Shown piece by piece: positions 14,957-19,027 of a stretch of 19,027 nt of DNA (positions are counted from its first letter, which is position 1; the number at the start of each line of letters is the position of its first letter). Origin of the DNA: an uncultured Bacilli bacterium (lineage in GTDB: Bacteria > Bacillota_I > Bacilli_A > RF39 > UBA660); contig CANQHT010000012.1 of assembly GCA_947623705.1 (NCBI GenBank), positions 1 through 19,027 on the forward strand, given 5' to 3'. Made by a program: the position numbers and the translations under genes. Under the pieces are notes generated by a model. That model was not told the DNA's origin, ran no database searches, and saw only the letters and a program-made list of their open reading frames with translations.

Positions 14957-14957
14957 A

Positions 14958-15035
14958 TTATCTAAATAGTAAGGTGATAACTATAAAGAATAATAATAGT
15001 ATTATAATAAATTGAGAAATTTCTCGCTTAGTCAT
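14958..15035 (-). CDS. 25-residue hydrophobic membrane peptide, candidate type I toxin
   Basis: The ORF is ATG to TAA, 25 codons. It starts MTKREISQF, continues as an unbroken run of Ile, Leu, Phe and Val with one Thr, and ends LLFR. This is one membrane helix with basic residues at both ends. AAAGGTGGTGG (15052-15042) is a strong ribosome binding site at proper distance from ATG 15035. Two promoters lie upstream. CCTTTC in the leader (plus-strand GAAAGG, 15071-15076) can pair with GAAAGG of the ribosome binding site (plus-strand CCTTTC, 15048-15053) and hide it. Small size, hydrophobicity, a structured mRNA and a convergent antisense transcript are the marks of type I toxins such as TxpA, BsrG or AapA. 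I do not recognise the sequence as any named family. Toxicity is inferred; a harmless regulatory small protein is the alternative. Confidence 0.65.
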   Translation of the reverse strand: MTKREISQFIIILLLFFIVITLLFR

Positions 15036-15112
15036 AATGAACCACCACCTTTCTCATATAAAAAATAATCGAAAGGGAAAGCATCTGATATTTTTCAAAT
15101 GTATCCATAAGT

Positions 15113-15141
15113 ATTATATCAAACATTTGTTTTTGCAGCAA
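15113..15141 (-). promoter_or_regulatory. Proximal promoter of the small-peptide gene
   Basis: On the minus strand TTGCTG (15141-15136), a 17-base spacer and TATAAT (15118-15113). Transcription would start near 15106, exactly where the 5' arm GGATACATTTGA of the long-range repeat begins. Confidence 0.65.
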
Positions 15142-15150
15142 TGCTTTTTT

Positions 15151-15179
15151 ATTATAATTTTTTAAAATTATTTTGTCAA
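15151..15179 (-). promoter_or_regulatory. Distal promoter of the small-peptide gene
   Basis: On the minus strand TTGACA (15179-15174), a 17-base spacer and TATAAT (15156-15151), an exact consensus. It lies 38 bases upstream of the proximal promoter and would give a longer leader. Confidence 0.7.
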
Positions 15180-15250
15180 TTTTGTGTCTAAATTATTTTA
15201 AATTTTACAAGAAAATGGTATAAATAAAGTAGAAGTAGTGAAGTGATAGA

Positions 15251-15670
15251 ATGAAAATGCCTGGAATTAAGTTATTAAAAGAATTTATGATTTTAGAATT
15301 ACAATATGATTTTATGGGCTATTTCATTTTAAAAGATAAAGATTTATCTTATCATCATTTGATTATTCCAAGATGTTTTTGTGGGGAAGCTGGACTTAAA
15401 GATGGCTATTATTATTGGAATGGTGTTATTTTAAATCGGGAGACTAGTCATCAATATTTGCATACGATTGAAGAATTTGATAAAGATCGTTTTTTAGCTA
15501 TAACTAGTGAAATGCTTGATGAAAAATTAAAAGGCTATTTAGATATGGAAAATATTATGGCAATTGATGATATATTAACCTCTTTTGAAAATGAATATGC
15601 TGATAAAACGCGGCATAATGGTCATCCAATTATTAGAGAAGAATATAAAAAAAGAATATTAAGAAAATAA
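15251..15670 (+). CDS. HNH-like protein of unknown function
   Basis: 139 residues. The central part resembles an HNH-type beta-beta-alpha-metal site: YHHLIIPR (H35/H36), an Asn in YYWNGVILN (N57), and TSHQYLH (H67/H71), spaced as in small HNH proteins. Cys42 and Cys44 between them could add a metal site, though a full C4 zinc knuckle is not present. The N-terminal 30 and C-terminal 60 residues are charged and helical, without other motifs. GAAGTGATAGA precedes the ATG. If active it would cut nucleic acid, but similar proteins in Bacillota chromosomes are uncharacterised. It lies between the toxin-like locus and a convergent dCMP deaminase gene. Confidence 0.65.
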   Translation: MKMPGIKLLKEFMILELQYDFMGYFILKDKDLSYHHLIIPRCFCGEAGLKDGYYYWNGVILNRETSHQYLHTIEEFDKDRFLAITSEMLDEKLKGYLDMENIMAIDDILTSFENEYADKTRHNGHPIIREEYKKRILRK

Positions 15671-15691
15671 AAAAGCCATTAAATAATGACT
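15669..15691 (-). terminator. Terminator of the dCMP deaminase gene
   Basis: On the minus strand AGTCATTA and TAATGGCT form a hairpin with one G-U pair (arms at 15684-15691 and 15674-15681), followed by TTTTTT. The T-run reaches into the end of the convergent gene. Confidence 0.7.
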
Positions 15692-16176
15692 TAATAACCC
15701 ATCACACCTTCAAGTGATTCATCATTTTCGATAAATTCGGATACCGGAATAACTTCATATTCCTTTTTATTTTGTCTAATAACAACTTCTTTAATACCGG
15801 CATTAATAATCATTCTTTTACACATTGAACAAGGACGAGCATTAGTAACATAAGTATTATCAGAGGCATTCTTCCCAGCAAGATATAAAGTGGAATCAAT
15901 TAAATCTCTTCTAGATGCCGAAATAATCGCATTGGCTTCGGCATGAACACTCCGACATAATTCATATCTTTCTCCTCTCGGAATATTTAATTTTTCCCTT
16001 ATACAATAGTTTAAATCTTGACAGTTCTTTCTACCTCTTGGGGCTCCATTATAACCGGTTGCAATAATTTCATCATTTTTAACGATAACTGCACCCCAAT
16101 GTTTTCTTAGACAAGTACATCTTTCACTAGCAACTTCGGCCATATCTAAATAATAATTCTTTTTATCTACACGCAT
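15691..16176 (-). CDS. dCMP deaminase (ComEB-like)
   Basis: 161 residues. The cytidine/deoxycytidylate deaminase zinc site is intact, with HAEANAI (H78, catalytic E80) and PCSMC (C116, C119). An N-terminal segment TGYNGAPRG (residues 40-48) is typical of dCMP deaminases, as is an inserted Cys/His region (C52, C58, C74 with H78) that may bind a second metal. It converts dCMP to dUMP, feeding thymidylate synthesis. In Bacillus the homologue comEB lies in the competence operon; here it is a single gene. AGGTGATAAG is its ribosome binding site. The promoter and terminator are both visible. The family call is firm. Confidence 0.93.
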   Translation of the reverse strand: MRVDKKNYYLDMAEVASERCTCLRKHWGAVIVKNDEIIATGYNGAPRGRKNCQDLNYCIREKLNIPRGERYELCRSVHAEANAIISASRRDLIDSTLYLAGKNASDNTYVTNARPCSMCKRMIINAGIKEVVIRQNKKEYEVIPVSEFIENDESLEGVMGY

Positions 16177-16195
16177 TTTCTTATCACCTAATAAA

Positions 16196-16224
16196 ATTAT
16201 AAAAAATTTTTTAAAAAAAGTAAA
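16196..16224 (-). promoter_or_regulatory. dCMP deaminase promoter
   Basis: On the minus strand TTTACT (16224-16219), a 17-base spacer made of consecutive T, A and T runs, and TATAAT (16201-16196). The homopolymer runs suggest bent DNA. Confidence 0.65.
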
Positions 16225-16263
16225 TGAAATTTCAAAAACCTGCCATACTATAAATGATGTATT

Positions 16264-17418
16264 ATGAAAGATAAAGCGTTATATTTAAAAATTATTATTG
16301 CTATTTTAGTTGTTGTTAATTTAGTTACTTTTAAAGTGTTTTCTAAAAGGGGAGAAGATATTGTTCAAGCCGATTTTTGTTATTATGAAAATGATAATAA
16401 ATATATTCTAGTTGAGAAAAATGAAATTGAAAAAAGTATTACTAGTTATTTATATAAAGATAATGAAGATAACTTTTTAAGTCGAATTTATGAATATGGC
16501 ACAGATAAAGAATTACAAATTACGGATTTAATAAAAGAAGAAAAGTATGAAGAATATAATACAAAGGTAAATGAATTATTAGATTTAAAATATCCTAAAT
16601 TTATAAGTAATGTTTTGAAAACTAGTGATGGCAATCGTTCTTATTTATTACGAGATAATGAATTAGTAATTTATTTTAATAATTATGATATAACTCCCAA
16701 AGTAGATGAAGTATTATATTTAAAAGTTAATTATAATGAAATCAAAGATGCGATAAATTTTACAGTTTTACTGGATAGTAGTTATGTAAATGAATCGGGT
16801 TATGATTATACTAATGCGAAAAAAAGTGTGGCGATAACTTTTGATGATAGTCCCAATAAAAATAAAACCAATAAAATATTAAATTATTTAAGTGATAATC
16901 ATTTCCGGGCTACTTTCTTTGTAGTTGGGGAAAAAGTAGAAGCTAATAAAGATTTACTTATTAATATTAAAAATTCCGGTAATGAAGTAGGTAGTCATAC
17001 TTATAGTCATCAAAATATGAGTAAAATGAGTGATACCGAAATAATTAATGATTATGAAATAATGAATTCTTTATATATGAGTGTCTTTGATCGGAGTCTA
17101 ACTCTTTTAAGACCGCCTTATGGCTCAATTAAAAAAAGTCAATTAGATTTAATTGATGTTTCCTTTATTTTATGGAGTTTAGATACTAATGACTGGCGTT
17201 ATCGGGATAGTAATTATTTAATTAATTATGTTATTAATAATATTAAAGATGGGGATATTATTTTATTTCACGATTCTTATGATAGTACAGTATCCGCTAT
17301 TGAAGAATTATTACCCATACTTTATAGCAAAGGTTACCAAGTTATGAGTGTTTCTGAATTAATGGATTTAAAAGGCATTGATTTAGTACCGAATGAAATT
17401 GTCCATAAAGCTAGTTAG
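16264..17418 (+). CDS. PdaC-like membrane-anchored polysaccharide deacetylase
   Basis: 384 residues: one membrane helix (about 7-25), an extracellular region (about 30-180) at the place of the DUF4163/DUF3298 domains of B. subtilis PdaC, then a NodB domain (about 186-370). Catalytic and metal residues are visible: ITFDDSP (D194, D195), SHTYSH (H245, H249), RPPYG, the Trp segment LWSLDTNDW, and DGDIILFHD. It should remove acetyl groups from peptidoglycan or another surface glycan, often giving lysozyme resistance. The start has no clear ribosome binding site; TATAAA at 16249-16254 lies so close that the mRNA may be nearly leaderless. The 3' end overlaps an opposite-strand gene by 3 bases. The NodB call is firm; PdaC type is by layout. 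Confidence 0.88.
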   Translation: MKDKALYLKIIIAILVVVNLVTFKVFSKRGEDIVQADFCYYENDNKYILVEKNEIEKSITSYLYKDNEDNFLSRIYEYGTDKELQITDLIKEEKYEEYNTKVNELLDLKYPKFISNVLKTSDGNRSYLLRDNELVIYFNNYDITPKVDEVLYLKVNYNEIKDAINFTVLLDSSYVNESGYDYTNAKKSVAITFDDSPNKNKTNKILNYLSDNHFRATFFVVGEKVEANKDLLINIKNSGNEVGSHTYSHQNMSKMSDTEIINDYEIMNSLYMSVFDRSLTLLRPPYGSIKKSQLDLIDVSFILWSLDTNDWRYRDSNYLINYVINNIKDGDIILFHDSYDSTVSAIEELLPILYSKGYQVMSVSELMDLKGIDLVPNEIVHKAS

Positions 17419-17789
17419 AATATCGCTAAGTCCACATCACCGGCATTATCATCAAGTTCGGTATAAATAGATAGGGCACCCCCAACAAGAAAGACTAGAG
17501 TAGTAATTAATCTTTCCAAGGCCACTCTTTGTCTTCGTCCATCTTTAACCTTAGAAATATTCACATCTTCCATCGCAATTTTGACATAATATAAATAAAT
17601 GATAAAAGCAGTGATTAATAAAACAATATTAATATTTCTTCCTTGTTGCCTATCACTTTTATTTTGGGTATAGATATATTTTTCTTCAAAACTATTCGCA
17701 ATTAAAGCAAAAAGAACAATAAAAAAATAGATATACCAAATAATATCTTCTTCATGTAATAGTTTTAAATCTCTGGCCCAATCCTTCAT
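17415..17789 (-). CDS. Three-helix membrane protein of unknown function
   Basis: 124 residues, not recognised. Hydrophobic segments at about 16-34, 53-70 and 89-107 are separated by charged loops rich in Lys/Arg (DRQQGRN, KVKDGRRQRVALERL). The C-terminus is acidic (ELDDNAGDVD). The ATG has no evident ribosome binding site and lies about 20 bases after the terminator hairpin of the next gene upstream, so its own expression signals are unclear. Read-through from the 97-residue gene is the simplest source. A real gene is supported by length, composition and placement between two ORFs with only small gaps. Confidence 0.65.
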   Translation of the reverse strand: MKDWARDLKLLHEEDIIWYIYFFIVLFALIANSFEEKYIYTQNKSDRQQGRNINIVLLITAFIIYLYYVKIAMEDVNISKVKDGRRQRVALERLITTLVFLVGGALSIYTELDDNAGDVDLAIF

Positions 17790-17807
17790 ACTTTAATTTT
17801 ATGATAA

Positions 17808-17840
17808 GAAAAAAGAAATAAGTTAATTTTATTTCTTTTT
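17808..17840 (-). terminator. Long terminator hairpin of the small membrane protein gene
   Basis: AAAAAGAAATAA (17810-17821) and TTATTTCTTTTT (17829-17840) pair perfectly over 12 bases around a 7-base loop. On the minus strand the stem includes the last codons and stop of the upstream gene and ends in a T-run. Confidence 0.75.
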
Positions 17841-18122
17841 AGCATTTTTAACTAAATAATCATTTAATTTTTTAACTCTTATTTTAAAACTACCAATTAT
17901 AAAGGTGAATGAAGCAATTAAAAGCATAACACCCATAACTATTTCCCAAATATTATTATTGGTTACAAATATAAAAATACTAAACATGAAAGCCATAATA
18001 CCAATAATAAATAATCTATTTAAACGAGCCCGCATTGAAGAACCAAAATCTGTTTGATAAAATTTTTCTTTTAAATCTTGTTTTTCTTCTTTAGTTAAAG
18101 AATAATATTTTAATTTATACAT
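17829..18122 (-). CDS. Small two-helix membrane protein of unknown function
   Basis: 97 residues. A charged N-terminal part (SLTKEEKQDLKEKFYQ) is followed by two hydrophobic helices (about 37-54 and 60-79) joined by a short polar turn (NNNIW). A basic C-terminus ends NAKKK. I do not recognise a family. AGGTGGTAATTA before the ATG is a strong ribosome binding site, and the minus-strand promoter TTGCAA-N17-TAAAAT lies directly upstream. It is divergent from yceD and shares the -35 hexamer with it. Confidence 0.75.
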   Translation of the reverse strand: MYKLKYYSLTKEEKQDLKEKFYQTDFGSSMRARLNRLFIIGIMAFMFSIFIFVTNNNIWEIVMGVMLLIASFTFIIGSFKIRVKKLNDYLVKNAKKK

Positions 18123-18140
18123 TAATTACCACCTAAATAA

Positions 18141-18193
18141 ATTTTATCATTTACTTAAATTAGTTGCAATATTTAGTTTAATTAAGTTATAAT
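18141..18193. promoter_or_regulatory. Divergent promoters sharing one -35 hexamer
   Basis: TTGCAA (18164-18169) is its own reverse complement. On the minus strand it stands 17 bases from TAAAAT (18146-18141, extended by TGA), and on the plus strand 18 bases from TATAAT (18188-18193). The two promoters serve the small membrane protein and yceD-rpmF and should not be usable at the same moment by two polymerases. Confidence 0.7.
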
Positions 18194-18211
18194 GAAGGTG
18201 GTGATGGTAAA

Positions 18212-18691
18212 ATGCTTATTAATTTAGATGAATTAAATAGTAAAGATTACATAGATATTAATTATAAGATAGAAAAAGATCCGGAATTAGATCAAAGAAT
18301 TATTGATTTAAAGAATGCTTCAGTTACTGGTAAAGTTTATGAAAATAGTAATAGTGATATTCTACTTGAATGTACTTTTTCGGGTACTATGTTTATTGAA
18401 GACTCCATTACTTTAGATCCTATTCCTTATGAATTTAGTATCAATATTGATGAAAACTTAGATAATTTAATGGAAAATTACCAAGATTGTTATGAAAATA
18501 CGCAAAATACACTTGATTTAAAACGAATTTTATGGCAAAATATTGTATTGGAAGTTCCGATTAGTTATACTTTATGTTCGGATGCAAACATTAAAGGTAA
18601 TGGTTGGGAGTTAAAAAATGATAATAGTAAGGTTGAAGGGGTTGACCCAAGACTTAAAAAACTAGAAGATTTATTGAAAGGTGATGATTAG
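18212..18691 (+). CDS. YceD/DUF177 family protein
   Basis: 159 residues. The family pattern is visible in the central SVTGKVYENSNSDILLECTF (about 34-55, the strand region binding context), a possible ligand-free Cys pair, and the C-terminal VDPRLKKLEDLL, which is highly typical for DUF177. It lies 3 bases before rpmF, the usual arrangement (B. subtilis ylbN-rpmF, E. coli yceD-rpmF). Members are linked to 23S rRNA accumulation or large-subunit assembly. AAGGTGGTGATGG precedes the ATG. The promoter with TATAAT at 18188-18193 drives the pair. Family assignment rests on both sequence and context. Confidence 0.88.
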   Translation: MLINLDELNSKDYIDINYKIEKDPELDQRIIDLKNASVTGKVYENSNSDILLECTFSGTMFIEDSITLDPIPYEFSINIDENLDNLMENYQDCYENTQNTLDLKRILWQNIVLEVPISYTLCSDANIKGNGWELKNDNSKVEGVDPRLKKLEDLLKGDD

Positions 18692-18694
18692 TTT

Positions 18695-18883
18695 ATGGCA
18701 GTTCCTTTTAGAAGAACAAGCAAAACCAAAAAGAATATGCGTCGTACTCATTTAAAAAAAGAAGCTGGAGCAGTTACTACTTGTCCTAAATGTGGTGCTT
18801 CAATTAGACCTCATAGAGCATGTACTAAATGTGGTAATTACAAAGGCGAAAATGTTTTAAATATTCAAGAAGAAGAAAAATAA
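18695..18883 (+). CDS. rpmF: 50S ribosomal protein L32
   Basis: 62 residues, the standard L32 length. The start MAVPFRRTSKTKKNMRRTH is the family signature. A zinc ribbon follows with CPKC (C30, C33) and CTKC (C43, C46), so this is the zinc-binding form, not the Cys-less paralogue that some Bacillota use in zinc shortage. AGGTGATGAT inside the end of yceD is its ribosome binding site, so both genes are co-transcribed and closely coupled. A terminator begins at its stop codon. Confidence 0.97.
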   Translation: MAVPFRRTSKTKKNMRRTHLKKEAGAVTTCPKCGASIRPHRACTKCGNYKGENVLNIQEEEK

Positions 18884-18905
18884 GGTGTAGCGATACATCT
18901 TTTTT
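18883..18905 (+). terminator. Terminator after rpmF
   Basis: AGGTGTA (18883-18889) pairs with TACATCT (18894-18900), with one G-U pair, around GCGA; TTTTT follows. Confidence 0.8.
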
Positions 18906-18971
18906 AATTGTGTAAACATTTGTCAAAATTAACGAAAATATAAAAAAAAAAACGTTAGATTTTAAAGAAAG

Positions 18972-18994
18972 CTCCCGAAGTAAACGGGAGTTTT
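18972..18994. terminator. Terminator-like GC hairpin near the right edge
   Basis: CTCCCG (18972-18977) pairs with CGGGAG (18985-18990) around AAGTAAA, flanked by AAAG and TTTT. It could end transcription in either direction, for example of a minus-strand gene beyond the edge. No convincing gene is seen in 18906-19027. Confidence 0.55.
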
Positions 18995-19027
18995 ATTAAA
19001 AAAGTTAAAATCCCGAAAAAAGCCTAA

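Larger units (their letters stand above)
14846..14957 (+). ncRNA. Putative antisense RNA, candidate type I antitoxin
   Basis: Inferred transcript of about 112 bases. It begins about 7 bases after the -10 and ends in the T-run behind the plus-strand hairpin. Its 5' end can fold as ATGTCAA-AGGAA-TTGACAT (14844-14862, partly upstream of the expected start). It is fully complementary to the 3' UTR of the minus-strand small-peptide mRNA, ending one base before the stop codon. The overlap of about 90 bases is the arrangement of RatA, SR4 and SR5 with their toxins in Bacillus. Exact ends are predicted, not observed. Confidence 0.55.
14874..15106. repeat. Long-range nested inverted repeats framing the small-peptide gene
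   Basis: Three colinear inverted pairs join the two ends. GGATACATTTGA (14874-14885) matches TCAAATGTATCC (15095-15106); ATCAGATG (14894-14901) or ATCAGATGCTTT (14944-14955) matches AAAGCATCTGAT (15078-15089); TCCCTTT (14905-14911) matches AAAGGGA (15072-15078). In the minus-strand mRNA they let the 5' leader pair with the 3' end. No target duplication flanks the outer arms. Confidence 0.8.

Noticed and set aside
14874..15106. A small non-autonomous transposable element (MITE) with 12-base terminal inverted repeats
   Set aside because: No target-site duplication is visible next to the arms. The repeats are nested and colinear, and they are placed at the predicted transcript start and terminator of a small ORF with a strong ribosome binding site, which fits a structured mRNA better. 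A genome-wide search for copies would settle it.
15691..16176. Reading the dCMP deaminase as part of a defence system because it lies near a toxin-like locus
   Set aside because: Its motifs fit a housekeeping ComEB-type enzyme with its own promoter and terminator, and no partner defence gene is adjacent.
1..19027. CRISPR arrays, prophage, insertion sequences or integrase genes
   Set aside because: No regularly spaced direct repeats and no transposase, integrase or phage structural proteins were seen.

Overview
This is an AT-rich window from a low-GC Bacillota (Firmicutes) genome that uses Gram-positive signals throughout: AGGTG/GGAGG-type ribosome binding sites, TTGACA-N17-TATAAT promoters, short U-tailed terminators and an alanine T-box. 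The base composition, small genome-style spacing, BspA-like surface protein, PdaC-like deacetylase and relict sporulation genes suggest an uncultured gut-type Bacilli or Clostridia lineage (RF39-like or similar). That placement is inference. Stop codons are only TAA or TAG, and Trp is TGG.

Layout. 1-3590: a left-truncated AI-2E family transporter, then a T-box riboswitch with an Ala (GCU) specifier controlling a two-gene operon, a dNMP-kinase-like P-loop protein and a short alanyl-tRNA synthetase. 3613-6068: an operon of three pilin-like proteins, the middle one carrying five tandem two-cysteine repeats. 6024-8028: divergent ylbJ-like and ylbL-like (PDZ-Lon protease) genes. 8036-9833: a BspA/DUF285 surface protein whose promoter spacer contains a run of eight G. 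9869-10852 (-): a membrane-anchored transglutaminase-like protein. 10898-12567: rpsT on the minus strand, divergent from spoIIP and a small membrane protein. 12622-13927: a PfkB-family kinase with a low-complexity tail, overlapping a stand-alone Smr domain. 14051-14785: an unknown gene behind a consensus promoter, then two tRNAs (CAT and Leu-TAG). 14811-15179: an intergenic region that reads as a type I toxin-antitoxin module. 15251-17789: an HNH-like protein, a dCMP deaminase (-), a PdaC-like deacetylase and an unknown membrane protein (-). 17829-19027: a small membrane protein (-), divergent from yceD-rpmF, then two terminator-like hairpins.

The most interesting locus is 14811-15179. On the minus strand, two promoters lead into a strong Shine-Dalgarno and a 25-codon ORF for a single hydrophobic helix flanked by Lys/Arg. 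The mRNA 5' leader is complementary over about 35 nt to its own 3' end, and an upstream CCTTTC can cover the Shine-Dalgarno. A separate plus-strand promoter and terminator predict an antisense RNA of about 110 nt that ends at the toxin stop codon. This is the convergent layout of txpA/RatA and bsrG/SR4, but I do not recognise the peptide.

The second notable locus is the BspA promoter: in TTGATT-N16-TATACT the spacer includes G8, so slippage would alter spacing, and a perfect 10-bp inverted repeat covers the -10. Gene order keeps traces of Bacillus neighbourhoods: AI-2E transporter/alaS, ylbJ/ylbL and yceD/rpmF, and rpsT/spoIIP without gpr between them.
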